Source of the DNA: JAEUJM01 sp964635055
GTDB taxonomy: Bacteria; Actinomycetota; Acidimicrobiia; Acidimicrobiales; DATDAH01
Direction of reading: 5' to 3'
DNA: 64,000 bases
NCBI GenBank assembly: GCA_964635055.1
Contig: CAZWMT010000022.1
Coordinates: forward strand, 1 to 64,000
Shown: positions 23,908 through 31,706 of the stretch, in pieces
Layout: the number at the start of each line of letters is the position of its first letter
Numbering within the stretch: position 1 is the first letter of the stretch
Translations under genes and position numbers: made by a program
The notes under the pieces: generated by a model
What the model saw: only the letters and a program-made list of their open reading frames with translations
What the model was told of the DNA's origin: nothing
The model's database searches: none

Positions 23908-24114
23908 TTATCCGGAGGCGGCGTGGACGCGCAGCTGCTGCTCGACGCCCTGCCCGATCCGGGTGGTGTTGCCATCCGGATCGGTCAGGGTGAACTCGCG
24001 CATGCCCACGGCTGATCCTCGACCGGCGTGACCGGGAGTCCTGACGCGGCCATCTGCGCGTGCCAGAGCGACGCAGCCCACGAGCGAAACCCACCGGGCG
24101 CGATGGCGTCACCA
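23908..24114 (-). pseudogene. Frameshifted C-terminal remnant of a VOC (glyoxalase/bleomycin) gene
   Basis: On the minus strand the frame SLWHAQMAASGLPVTPVEDQPW leads to a break at the C3 run 24005-24007. The next frame continues GMREFTLTDPDGNTTRIGQG to TAA at 23908. Together these give the characteristic VOC C-terminus ...EDQPWGMREF..DPDGN, so one base has been lost. The N-terminal half of the family is absent. Either a true decay product or a sequencing error at a homopolymer; the missing first half favours decay. Confidence 0.6.
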
Positions 24115-24444
24115 TCAGCCTGCTCGTCCGGCTAGGTGGTCGAGCACCTCATCGCGCAGGACGCGAGAGATCTTGCCGCACTCAGCGGCAGCGACGATCT
24201 CGTCGCGGGTGCCTGACTCGGGGAAGTCGGCGTAGGCGGTCTCGGCCCAGACCTCGTCGAGAATGTCGGTCGGCCGGTTGGGGTCGCGATACCGGAATGC
24301 GGTCGGCGGGGCCAGGTCGACCGCGGCAGCGATGAATGCTGCGTCGTCGATCTCGCCGGCGGCACGCCGATCGATCAGAACGGCTAGGTCTGATCGCCCA
24401 CCTTCGGCGCGGCCGACTGGGCCTCCTGGTCGGTCGGCGTCCAC
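24115..24444 (-). CDS. Hypothetical protein, island region
   Basis: A 109-aa soluble frame starting at GTG 24444 without an obvious RBS. The C-terminal half (FRYRDPNRPTDILDEVWAETAYADFPESG, then EIVAAAECGKISRVLRDEVLDHL) has protein-like composition and a helical pattern. The Arg/Gly-rich N-terminus may not be translated. No family was recognised. It lies between the VOC remnant and a second unknown gene near the integrase. Confidence 0.45.
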   Translation of the reverse strand: MDADRPGGPVGRAEGGRSDLAVLIDRRAAGEIDDAAFIAAAVDLAPPTAFRYRDPNRPTDILDEVWAETAYADFPESGTRDEIVAAAECGKISRVLRDEVLDHLAGRAG

Positions 24445-24596
24445 CGTTGATCAGCCTATTTGCAGCACGGATCACGGGGGAGAGAGCTTGCGAACAGCAC
24501 GATGGACTGCGAGCCCGCTCCGCTGTCGGTCTGCTCGGGGGTCGACGCTCGCACGTAGGCAACGATGCAGACAGTCAGAGAATCGTTCGGCTCACA

Positions 24597-25283
24597 TCAG
24601 ACGTCCACGACCCACGTGTGCCAGTCGACGCCGTGCCTTGCCGCGACGGGATGAGCTCCGCCGGACTCGCCTACATCGATCCGAGTGAGGGCCTCGTTCA
24701 CCCACCCCTGACTCACTGACGGGTCGATTCTCTCGAACGCGTCATCGGACATGATGTGCACGACTGCGTTCACCACATAGGTCTGGGATCGGAACCCGCG
24801 GTCACGCAGGTGTCTCCGGGCGGCACGGCGCACCGCCTCGAGATGTTCTGCGGGGACCGAGGTGATGAAGGCCGAGCCGTAGGTCTCAACCGTGTCGGCG
24901 ACGACCGAGGCCAGCAGCTCGACGCCGCCGGGTGTCTCGGTCGCCGTGAACCACGTGTCGATGACCCGGAGACACGAGCGGCACGTTGGCGCCAGGGACA
25001 CCTCCTGCCAAGGTCGGAACGTCCCGCCCTTGCCAGCCGCCATCTCCCACCAGACCCGGCCACACAACGTCGACGGTGCCCACCGTTGAGCCGTCAGGGC
25101 AGCTTCGTCGTAGCCAACGGTCACCGCCGCACCGGATGACTCGAGGCGGCCTTCAGCGAGCGCAGCTCGCGCGGTTGGCGGGTCATCGGTGGCGGCGAGG
25201 TGCGTCTGCACGCCGCCACCGACATCAACCAACAGAAGGTCACGGCCAAGGATTGAGATCGAGTTCACGCCCTCAGCAGGCAT
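24597..25283 (-). CDS. Hypothetical protein next to the integrase
   Basis: A 228-aa soluble protein beginning MPAEGVNSISILGRDLLLVD. The start at 25283 is well defined by AAGGAGG with five nucleotides before ATG. A Cys pair in APTCRSCLRVID and an alternating helix/strand pattern are visible, but no catalytic motif or known family. Its place 54 nt from the integrase end on the same strand suggests mobile-element cargo. The function is unknown. Confidence 0.6.
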   Translation of the reverse strand: MPAEGVNSISILGRDLLLVDVGGGVQTHLAATDDPPTARAALAEGRLESSGAAVTVGYDEAALTAQRWAPSTLCGRVWWEMAAGKGGTFRPWQEVSLAPTCRSCLRVIDTWFTATETPGGVELLASVVADTVETYGSAFITSVPAEHLEAVRRAARRHLRDRGFRSQTYVVNAVVHIMSDDAFERIDPSVSQGWVNEALTRIDVGESGGAHPVAARHGVDWHTWVVDV

Positions 25284-25336
25284 CAAAACCTCCTTGACCG
25301 CCATCGTGTCACGCCGCCCGGCCGTGGCCCTCGAAG

Positions 25337-26611
25337 TCAGCTCCGTTGCCAACCAGAGTCGCCTCGGGCCAGGTCACCGCTCTGCTCCTCGGTCGCCACG
25401 TCGTCCTGATCGCCGTCGTCAGGGCGGGCGTCGGGCATGGCCTGATTGCGCTCGTTGCGGACGAGCAGCGAGAAGGTGTCGGCAGCAGCGGCCTGCATGC
25501 CGGGGAGGACGTGCTGGTACACGTTCATGGTGAAGGCGACGTTGGCGTGGCCGAGGCGTTCGCTGACCACCTTCACGTTGACGCCGGCCTTGAGCAGCAG
25601 GGTGGCGTGGGTGTGTCGCAGGTCGTGCAGCGAGATCGCCGGCACGCCGATCTTGGCGACGGTGCGGTCGAACAGCTGGCTGAAGATGTCCGGGTGCATC
25701 GAGGTGCCATCGGCCTTCACGAAGACGAGGTCGTCCGGACTGGGCTCGATGCCGTCGCGTTCCTCGGTACGTGCCTTGTGCCAGTCCTTCAGCGCCTGGA
25801 TGACGTCGTCGTCGATGTCGATGGTGCGCCGGCTCGTGCCCGTCTTCACGTCCGAGATCGAGACCTCGTATGCCACCGACACCAGGGCCTGGCGCACCGA
25901 CACCCGGCCGGCGTCGAGGTCGAGATCGCGCCAGCGCACCCCGAGCACCTCGCCTCGACGCATGCCGGTGTGAGCTGCGAAGTAGAAGGCCGGCGCCATC
26001 CGGTGAGGAGCGATCGCATCGAGGAACCGGACGAGCTGGTCGATCTCCCACGCCTTGATCTCGGGACGCTTGCGAGCCTGGAGCGACGGGGCATCGGCGA
26101 GGGCGACCACGTTGCGGACGACGGTGCCTTTGCGCGCCGCGTCGCTCAGTGCCTTGTTCAACATCACGTGGATGTTGTGCACCGTCTTCGGCGCCAGCCC
26201 CTTCGCCGGGCCCTTCTCGCCCGGGCGCTTCTTGCGACCGCTCTTGAGCAGCGCCGCATAGAACAAGTCGATGTCCTCGGGGCTCAGCTGGTCGAGCGGG
26301 CGCTTGCCGAGCGCAGGGATCACGTGCAACTCGATGTTGCGCCGGTAGGCGTCGTGCGTGCTCTTGCGCAGCCGAGCCTCCTGGACCGGCAGCCACCGCT
26401 CGGTCAGGTACTGGCCGAGGGTCAGCTTCTCGCTCACCACGGTCTCGCCCCGGTGGCTGCGCTTCACCAGCTCGGCCAGCAGCTTCTCGGCGTCGCCGCG
26501 CCGTGTGCCCGCCTGCACCCAGCGTCGCCGGTACTGGCCGGTAGCCGGGTTCACGCCGTCGTAGACGACGGCGTACCACTTGTTGCCCTTCTTCTGGATG
26601 GTTCCGCGCAT
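25337..26611 (-). CDS. Tyrosine site-specific recombinase (phage-type integrase)
   Basis: A 424-aa integrase. It has an N-terminal AP2-like arm-binding region (about 1-55, KKGNKWYAVVYDG), a core-binding SAM-like domain (about 62-170) and a catalytic domain (about 185-375). The catalytic set is complete: Arg218 (HTGMRRGEVLG), Lys256 (DVKTGTSRR), His329/Arg332 (HDLRHTH), His355 (LGHAN) and Tyr365 (MNVYQHV). The start at 26611 is taken at MRGTIQKKG; upstream codons extend to 26782 without support. The gene points away from tRNA-fMet, whose 3' end is 343 nt from its start, the standard layout for integration into a tRNA 3' end. Confidence 0.95.
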   Translation of the reverse strand: MRGTIQKKGNKWYAVVYDGVNPATGQYRRRWVQAGTRRGDAEKLLAELVKRSHRGETVVSEKLTLGQYLTERWLPVQEARLRKSTHDAYRRNIELHVIPALGKRPLDQLSPEDIDLFYAALLKSGRKKRPGEKGPAKGLAPKTVHNIHVMLNKALSDAARKGTVVRNVVALADAPSLQARKRPEIKAWEIDQLVRFLDAIAPHRMAPAFYFAAHTGMRRGEVLGVRWRDLDLDAGRVSVRQALVSVAYEVSISDVKTGTSRRTIDIDDDVIQALKDWHKARTEERDGIEPSPDDLVFVKADGTSMHPDIFSQLFDRTVAKIGVPAISLHDLRHTHATLLLKAGVNVKVVSERLGHANVAFTMNVYQHVLPGMQAAAADTFSLLVRNERNQAMPDARPDDGDQDDVATEEQSGDLARGDSGWQRS

Positions 26612-26954
26612 CAGCGTCCCCTTCGGATCGAACCGGATGGGGACATCGAGCAGCGGACGAGGCCGGCGACCCCGCGACGTCCGACGGGGATCTGGCGCTG
26701 CGCTTCCGACCATACGCCCCAAGAACCCGAAGATCGACCCCCAAACGCGCCGAGGCCTCGATTTGGCCGCCGACGCGAGCATCTCGGCGCGGCCTCCACG
26801 AGGGGCTGAGATCCCGTTCCGTGGTGGTGCGTACCGATGCCGCGTGGTCTATCCCAGGCCGCACAGTAGAAAAAACAGTAGAAATCTGGCTGCCAGGGCA
26901 TGGGAGAGGCCCTCCTCGGTTGTCCGAAAAGGGCCTCTGACCAGGTACTTCGCT
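26612..26954. other. Putative attachment region between integrase and tRNA
   Basis: No gene is seen in these 343 bp. They hold a direct repeat CAGTAGAAA at 26864 and 26876 (12-bp period), which could be recombinase arm sites, and the tRNA terminator at 26905-26938. The crossover core would be expected at the 3' end of the tRNA. The second copy of that sequence was not found elsewhere in the window. Confidence 0.4.
26905..26938 (-). terminator. Stem-loop downstream of tRNA-fMet
   Basis: A perfect 9-bp inverted repeat AGAGGCCCT / AGGGCCTCT (26905-26913, 26930-26938) with a 16-nt loop that includes a T-run on the minus strand, 17 nt after the tRNA 3' end. It probably ends the tRNA transcript. 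Confidence 0.55.
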
Positions 26955-27031
<77 letters not shown>

Positions 27032-27157
27032 TCGTGAAGGGTACCGGCGGTGCTCGGCCCTCGCCAACCCGCTCCTCGCAACAAGCGCGAAGCCATCATG
27101 CGCCACCGGGACGCTCCGCCGGCGAGGCGGACCCCGGGCAGCTGACTCCGACAAACC

Positions 27158-27187
27158 TGGACATAATTTATCTGGGATAGTTAGTAT
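27158..27187 (+). promoter_or_regulatory. Promoter and possible self-operator of the Rrf2 gene
   Basis: The -35 is TGGACA (27158-27163), followed by an 18-bp spacer and a -10 TAGTAT (27182-27187), six nucleotides before GTG 27194, so the mRNA is likely leaderless. Between them ATTTATC-TGG-GATAGTT forms an imperfect dyad, a plausible site for the Rrf2 regulator itself. Confidence 0.6.
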
Positions 27188-27193
27188 CAGGAT

Positions 27194-27697
27194 GTGCAAC
27201 TGGGTGAAGGGGTCGAGTGGTCCGTGCACTGCTGCACGGTCCTGGCGGTGCTGCCGGAGGGCGCCACCCTGCCGTCGGCGCGGTTGGCCGAGTACCACGA
27301 GGTGGCGCCGGCCTACCTGGCCAAGCACCTCCAGGCCCTGCGCGAGGCAGGCATCGTCACGTCGAGCACGGGGCGCCACGGCGGCTACCGCCTCGCCCGA
27401 CCCGCCGAGGAGATCAGCCTCCTCGACGTCGTCCTCGCCGTCGAGGGTCGTCAACGGGCCTTTCGGTGCACGGAGATCCGTCGCTGCGGGCCCGCCGCGG
27501 CCGCCGAAGCGACCTACTCGAAGCCCTGTGGCATCGCCGCCGCCATGCACCGGGCGGAGGACGCGTGGCGCGCCTCACTGGCCGAGGCCACGGTCGCCGA
27601 CATGGTCGGCGAGGCCCTGCGCAACGCCCACCCCGAGGCGCTGGAGCGAGGCGCCACCTGGATCCGGTCCGTCATCACGAAGAGGAGCACACCATGA
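27194..27697 (+). CDS. Rrf2-family transcriptional regulator with cluster cysteines
   Basis: A 167-aa regulator. An N-terminal winged helix (about 8-85) includes YLAKHLQALREAGIV and the family signature GRHGGYRLARP. Cys92, Cys98 and Cys112 (FRCTEIRRCG...KPCG) match the three-cysteine Fe-S binding pattern of IscR/NsrR/RsrR-type proteins, so it probably senses iron-sulfur, nitric oxide or redox status. GTG 27194 follows a -10 by six nucleotides. The stop overlaps the SDR gene as ATGA, so the pair form an operon like the RsrR/NAD(P)-binding oxidoreductase pairs of actinobacteria. Confidence 0.9.
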   Translation: MQLGEGVEWSVHCCTVLAVLPEGATLPSARLAEYHEVAPAYLAKHLQALREAGIVTSSTGRHGGYRLARPAEEISLLDVVLAVEGRQRAFRCTEIRRCGPAAAAEATYSKPCGIAAAMHRAEDAWRASLAEATVADMVGEALRNAHPEALERGATWIRSVITKRSTP

Positions 27698-28623
27698 CCA
27701 TCGTTCCCACCCAGGTCTTCGTCGCCGGGGCCACCGGCGTGGTCGGCCTCCCCGCGGTGCGGGCCCTCGTCGCCGACGGCCACCGGGTCACCGCGGTGGC
27801 CCGCTCGCCCGAGAAGGCCGACCTGGTCCGCTCCCTCGGCGCCGACCCGGTCGCCGTCGACCTCTTCGACGGCGACGCGGTCAAGGCGGCCACCGCCGAT
27901 CACGACGTGATCGTGAACCTGACCACCAAGATCCCTCCGGCCGCGAAGGCCTGGCGGGCGAGCGCGTGGGCCGAGAACGAGCGCATCCGCCACGAGGTCT
28001 CCGCCCACCTCGCCGACGCCGCACTGGCCCACGGCGCAGACCGCTACGTCCAGGAGGCCCTCGCCTTCGCCTACGCCGACCACGACCTGGCGTGGATCAC
28101 CGAGGACGAGCCCCTCGACCCGCCGTCGGGCCTCGGGGGCGTGCAGGCGGCCGAGGCCAAAACCGCCAGGGTCACTGCCGCCGGGGCCGTCGGGGTGGTG
28201 CTGCGCTTCGGCAACTTCTATGGGCCGACCTCGGACTACTCGCGGGACGCCGTCCGGATGGCCCGCCGACGCCTCAGCACCGCCCTGGGCCCGGACGACG
28301 CCTACTGGTCGCCCATCCACAGCGACGACGCCGGCGCCGCGGTCGCCGCCGCCCTGCGGGCGCCGGCGGGCGCCTACAACGTGGTCGACGACGAGCCGCT
28401 CACGCGGTCAGGGAACGACCAGGCCCTCGCCGACGCGGTCGGCGTGACTTCGCTGCGACGCCCACCCCGGGCCGTGCTGCGTCTCGCCGAGGGGCGGGCA
28501 CCGATCATGACCCGATCCATCCGGGCCTCGAACGCCGCCTTCAGGGCGGCCACCGGATGGGCCCCCGCGTTCCCCAGCACCCGGGACGGCTGGCCGGCGG
28601 TGGTGCGGGCCCTGCCCTTGTAG
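27694..28623 (+). CDS. NAD(P)-dependent SDR/NmrA-like epimerase family protein
   Basis: A 309-aa enzyme of the atypical short-chain dehydrogenase group. The nucleotide motif VFVAGATGVVGLPAVRAL (Gly-x-x-Gly-x-x-Gly) opens the fold; VAVDLFDGDAV, DVIVNLTTK and GFGNFYGP-like LRFGNFYGP follow. It lacks the usual YxxxK in register (YVQEALAFAYADHD), so catalysis is uncertain and a redox-sensor role is possible. ATG 27694 has GAGGAG seven nucleotides upstream and overlaps the Rrf2 regulator stop. Co-regulation by the Rrf2 protein is likely. Confidence 0.87.
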   Translation: MTIVPTQVFVAGATGVVGLPAVRALVADGHRVTAVARSPEKADLVRSLGADPVAVDLFDGDAVKAATADHDVIVNLTTKIPPAAKAWRASAWAENERIRHEVSAHLADAALAHGADRYVQEALAFAYADHDLAWITEDEPLDPPSGLGGVQAAEAKTARVTAAGAVGVVLRFGNFYGPTSDYSRDAVRMARRRLSTALGPDDAYWSPIHSDDAGAAVAAALRAPAGAYNVVDDEPLTRSGNDQALADAVGVTSLRRPPRAVLRLAEGRAPIMTRSIRASNAAFRAATGWAPAFPSTRDGWPAVVRALPL

Positions 28624-28630
28624 GCCGCCC

Positions 28631-28703
28631 TGGGCCCGAGAGTGCCCACGTTCGGGCGCACACCACCGGCCCGCCGTCGCAGTCGAACCACACCTCGGTC
28701 CAC
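28631..28703 (-). pseudogene. Inverted fragment of a phosphatidylserine decarboxylase gene
   Basis: Read on the minus strand the fragment gives WTEVWFDCDGGPVVC, nearly the same as WTEVWFDCGGRPVVC of the intact psd at 33552-34190. Nucleotide similarity runs over about 73 bp and stops at the GTGGAC junction, where a forward pssA fragment begins. No start, stop or catalytic site remains. Confidence 0.7.
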
Positions 28704-28778
28704 GCACAGCTCGACTCCCTGGCGGACCTGGTCTCGTTCGGTGTGGCGCCGGCACTGCTGGTCTACCGCTGGGGACTA
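28704..28778 (+). pseudogene. Fragment of a pssA-like (CDP-alcohol phosphatidyltransferase) gene
   Basis: The fragment encodes AQLDSLADLVSFGVAPALL then VYRWGL and a stop, matching 22 of 25 residues of the second half of the catalytic motif region in the intact PssA (34187-34912). It is fused directly to the inverted psd fragment, in the opposite relative orientation to the intact neighbouring genes. Confidence 0.7.
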
Positions 28779-28803
28779 GTGATGGCGTCCAGTCGCCACG
28801 ACC

Positions 28804-28845
28804 GTCACCAGCGCCGACCTGGGCAAGGCCAAGGCCGCCGCCCGA
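28804..28845 (+). pseudogene. Short remnant resembling the L7/L12-like gene
   Basis: About 40 bp reading VTSADLGKAKAAA matches LTGADLATAKVAV in the intact small gene at 30051-30311, at both nucleotide and protein level. Short, but it lies in the same remnant cluster as the psd and pssA pieces. Confidence 0.4.
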
Positions 28846-28865
28846 CCCGAAGAAGTGTGGCGAGG

Positions 28866-29174
28866 TCAGCAGCCGCAGGACGCGGCCTGCACGCGACAGG
28901 CTTCGGCCATGCGGGAGGGCGACAGGGTCGTGACCCGACGGCGCAGCGCCGATCGAGCCAGCGTGTGGACGTTGTCGAAGTTCACGACGCAGTCGGTCGG
29001 GACCCCGTCACGGTCGGACGACAGCTCGAGCTCGGACACCAAACCCCGGTTCGTGCGGGTGAGCGCGGCGACGACGACCGATCCGATCCGATCCGCGACC
29101 GGGTCGCGCGTCAGCACGAGCACGGGTCGATCGCCTCCGGGAGTCGCGGCGAACCACACCTCACCCCGCCGCAT
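28866..29174 (-). CDS. MazF/PemK-family toxin (mRNA interferase)
   Basis: A 102-aa protein with the PemK-fold opening RRGEVWFAATPGGDRPVLVLTRDP and the later LTRTNRGLVSELELS and CVVNFDNVHTL segments. Family members cleave mRNA at short motifs and are held inactive by a partner antitoxin. The start at 29174 overlaps the upstream antitoxin gene by 14 nt, giving the usual antitoxin-toxin order. The C-terminal CRVQAASCGC adds three cysteines that are not part of the fold. Confidence 0.88.
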   Translation of the reverse strand: MRRGEVWFAATPGGDRPVLVLTRDPVADRIGSVVVAALTRTNRGLVSELELSSDRDGVPTDCVVNFDNVHTLARSALRRRVTTLSPSRMAEACRVQAASCGC

Positions 29175-29412
29175 CGGACCAGTCCGCCCAGTCCTCGGCA
29201 GGACCCCAGTCGGCGATCGCGGCCAGCGACGTCTCACCAGCGTCGAGCGGCATCGTCACCCACGTCTCAGCATCTCGTTCGCTCGCCAACCGCAGGACGT
29301 GCAGACGAACTGCCTCCCGGAGGAGCTCCGATCGGTCGATCCGCAGGTTGGCGGCCCACGTCTCCACTTCGGCAGCCAACGCCTCGTCGACACGAAAGCT
29401 GAGCATCGTCAT
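29161..29412 (-). CDS. Ribbon-helix-helix (CopG-type) antitoxin
   Basis: An 83-aa protein. The first 45 residues form an RHH DNA-binding domain (MLSFRVDEALAAEVETWA, then RSELLREAVRLHVLR). The acidic, Trp-rich tail (WGPAEDWADWSDA) should cover the MazF active groove. It overlaps the toxin gene by 14 nt. Two ATGs at 29412 and 29406 are possible starts; the first lies inside an inverted repeat, so the antitoxin probably binds there and represses its own operon. Confidence 0.88.
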   Translation of the reverse strand: MTMLSFRVDEALAAEVETWAANLRIDRSELLREAVRLHVLRLASERDAETWVTMPLDAGETSLAAIADWGPAEDWADWSDAAG

Positions 29413-29435
29413 ACGTTCTGACGATAGCGTATGAC
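29408..29435. promoter_or_regulatory. Perfect inverted repeat operator of the toxin-antitoxin operon
   Basis: GTCATACG (29408-29415) and CGTATGAC (29428-29435) form a perfect 8-bp dyad with a 12-bp spacer that covers the antitoxin start codon. RHH antitoxins typically bind such repeats, and the position gives direct autorepression. Confidence 0.7.
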
Positions 29436-29438
29436 AGA

Positions 29439-29993
29439 TTATCGCCGCCGCCCGTTGCGTCGACGCTGGGAGTGCACGGGGTGGCGGCGGGATCCTTCGT
29501 CGGCGTAGCCGATCCGGCACTCGGGGTCGTGCAGACAGGGCTGCCAGCGCTTCGCCCGCTGCCCCACCATGGTGACGGGAAGGACCACTTGAAGGGCACG
29601 CTGGTCGGGCGCCAGGCCACGGCTCTCGTAGTACGCCCGCCACCCGGTCAGCAGTGGCCCTTCCCACAGCAGTGGGTGCACCTGTCCGAAGCCGACCTCG
29701 AGCGTGCCGTCGGGGTTGTCGGCCGAGGCGCCCGATACGAAGGTCTCGCCGTCACGCACCCGCCGGCCCAGGTCGTTGAGCAGCACGACCGCTGACTGTG
29801 GGCGAAGGCCCACGACCACGAGCTCAGGGTGGTCGAACCCATGTGACAGGCCGATCGTGTACGACCACGGCGTCCCGTCGGCGGGCCCGCCGCCGATGTG
29901 TTGCACCATCCACCCGTGCTCGGCGATGAGGCCGTCGTATCGAAGGTGGATCTCTTCTTCGCTGTATCCGTCACACATGAGGCACATGCCCAC
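29439..29993 (-). CDS. DUF4262 family protein
   Basis: A 184-aa soluble protein matching the DUF4262 pattern: an N-terminal MCDGYSEEEI, WSYTIGLSHGFDHPELVVVGL, and later FGQVHPLLWEGPLLTGWRAYY. The family is widespread in actinobacteria, often near mobile or stress genes, with unknown function. The C-terminal 20 residues are Arg-rich. It starts at GTG 29993 with ATG 29987 as an alternative; no strong RBS. It is divergent from the L7/L12-like gene. Confidence 0.82.
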   Translation of the reverse strand: MGMCLMCDGYSEEEIHLRYDGLIAEHGWMVQHIGGGPADGTPWSYTIGLSHGFDHPELVVVGLRPQSAVVLLNDLGRRVRDGETFVSGASADNPDGTLEVGFGQVHPLLWEGPLLTGWRAYYESRGLAPDQRALQVVLPVTMVGQRAKRWQPCLHDPECRIGYADEGSRRHPVHSQRRRNGRRR

Positions 29994-30050
29994 ATGCTGG
30001 CCAGGGGGTGTGACAGGAATCGGCGGGGGCGGGTGCGGCAGGCTGGTGCG

Positions 30051-30311
30051 ATGGACAACAGCGAGTCGGTGTACGTCAGCCAGAGCATCGCCGCGGTGAA
30101 CCGCCGCATCGAGGCCGTCGAGTGGAACGTGGCCCGGTTGCTCACCCAGGCCGGCCTGAACTGGGAGGAGCCGCCGCCGCCCGAGGGCCCCGACGCCGAG
30201 ATCGTGGCGCTGGTGCAGGCCGGCAACAAGATCGAGGCCATCAAGCGCTACCGAGAGCTCACCGGCGCCGACCTGGCCACGGCCAAGGTCGCCGTCGATC
30301 AGATGGGCTGA
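30051..30311 (+). CDS. Small protein with L7/L12 C-terminal-like domain
   Basis: An 86-aa protein. Residues 1-40 form a helix (SIAAVNRRIEAVEWNVARLL) and a Pro hinge. The last 40 residues resemble the ribosomal L7/L12 C-terminal fold: IVALVQAGNKIEAIKRYRELTGADLATAKVAVDQM, with the spacing of the bL12 motif for factor binding. It is not the ribosomal protein itself, which is longer and sits beside rplJ. Such short bL12-like proteins are common in actinobacteria with unknown role. The ATG 30051 start is inferred from conservation of the helix. Confidence 0.75.
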   Translation: MDNSESVYVSQSIAAVNRRIEAVEWNVARLLTQAGLNWEEPPPPEGPDAEIVALVQAGNKIEAIKRYRELTGADLATAKVAVDQMG

Positions 30312-30320
30312 CCGGCGGCG

Positions 30321-31706
30321 TCAGACCACCACCGCCGGCAGGGTGATCACCAGGCAGGCGCCGGGATGGTGATCAAGATCCACCCCGATGGTGCCCCCGT
30401 GGCGTTCGATGACCTCACGGGCGATGGCGAGGCCCAGCCCCGTGCCTCCGTCGGCGCTCGAGCGGGCGGTATCGAGGCGGGTGAAGCGCTCGAACACCTC
30501 GTCGGCCCGCTCGGGTGGGATCCCGGGCCCGTCGTCGGCGATGCGCAGCACCGCCGACCCGTCGTCCACCGTGAGGGTGACCACCACCCGCTCGGTGGCG
30601 TGGCGGACGGCGTTCTCGACCACATTGCGCACGGCGCGGCCAAGGGCGCGTGCGTCCCCGAGGACCTGCGCCGCCGCCACCCCGGCGCTGTCGACGACCA
30701 CCTCGGCGCGGCCGGCGCGGTGGGCCTCGTCGAGCACCAGATCGTCCAGGTCGACGACCACAGCCGCGGGGCCGCCGAGCCCGGGCGAGTCACCGTCGGT
30801 GCGGGCCAGCAGCAACAGGTCGTCGACCAGGTGCTGGAGCCCGTCGACCTCTTCGAGCACGCTGCGGTGGGTGGCTTCGAGGTCGGCACCGGAGGGGTGG
30901 GCAAGGTCGACCTCCAGCTCCGAGCGGATGCGGGTGAGCGGGCTACGCAACTCGTGTGACGCGTCGGCGACGAAGCGCTGCTGTCGATCAGAGGCCGACT
31001 CGACCCGCTCGAGCATGTCGTTCATGGTGCGGGCCAGGCGGGCGATCTCGTCATCGCCGGCGGGCACGGGCACACGCCGGTGCAGGTCCGAACCGCCGAT
31101 CTCGCTCACACCGACCCGGATGCCCTCGACGGGCCGCAGCGTCCGTCCGACCAGGACCCAGACCAGGGCGGCGAGCAGCGCCACCACGAGGGGAACGCCC
31201 AGCAACAGGGAGCGAACGAGCGACGCGGTGCTCTCGGCCACGTCGTCGAGCGGCGCGCCCACCGAGACGAGCAGCGGCGCGTTGGTCGACGGCACAGGGC
31301 GGGTGACGATCAGGAAACGGTCACCCTCGTCGAGCACCGACTCGACCGTGGTGGTCGACGAGAACGGCGGCGACGAGGCCGGCACGAGGCGGGGCCGCCC
31401 CTCGACGTTGGGGGTCGAGGCGATGACCTCTCCCGTTGCGCCCACCACCACCTGGGCCACGCTGTCGTCGTCGCCCGCGGGATCGAGCGGATCTGACAAT
31501 TGGTCCCTCCCGGCGTCGACCACCAGCGCGCCGACCTCCTGCTCGAGCGTCTCCTCCAGGCTCGTCGTCAAGGCGCGGCGCTGGGCGATCACCAGTCCGA
31601 CGCTGGCCACCAGCAGCACCACCGCCACCGCCACGGTGGCGACGAGGGTGATGCGGAAGCGCACCGAGCGGACCCCGGCCCACCGGTGCTCGCGACCAGC
31701 GGTCAC
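30321..31706 (-). CDS. HAMP-domain sensor histidine kinase (OmpR-pair)
   Basis: A 461-aa membrane kinase with TM1 near residues 15-35, an extracytoplasmic sensor to about 165, TM2 (about 168-188), HAMP to about 240, HisKA with SHELRSPLTRIR, and HATPase with NVVENAVRHA, DDGPGIPPE and GTGLGLAIA. GTG 31706 overlaps the response-regulator stop as GTGA. It probably senses an envelope signal. The divergent lipoprotein gene at 32539 is a likely target. All catalytic boxes are intact. Confidence 0.93.
   Translation of the reverse strand: MTAGREHRWAGVRSVRFRITLVATVAVAVVLLVASVGLVIAQRRALTTSLEETLEQEVGALVVDAGRDQLSDPLDPAGDDDSVAQVVVGATGEVIASTPNVEGRPRLVPASSPPFSSTTTVESVLDEGDRFLIVTRPVPSTNAPLLVSVGAPLDDVAESTASLVRSLLLGVPLVVALLAALVWVLVGRTLRPVEGIRVGVSEIGGSDLHRRVPVPAGDDEIARLARTMNDMLERVESASDRQQRFVADASHELRSPLTRIRSELEVDLAHPSGADLEATHRSVLEEVDGLQHLVDDLLLLARTDGDSPGLGGPAAVVVDLDDLVLDEAHRAGRAEVVVDSAGVAAAQVLGDARALGRAVRNVVENAVRHATERVVVTLTVDDGSAVLRIADDGPGIPPERADEVFERFTRLDTARSSADGGTGLGLAIAREVIERHGGTIGVDLDHHPGACLVITLPAVVV

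Noticed and set aside
1..26900. A second copy of the tRNA-fMet 3' end as left attachment site
   Set aside because: I looked for the T-arm and acceptor sequence by eye in intergenic regions and saw none; the left end is probably outside the window. A computed repeat search would settle it.
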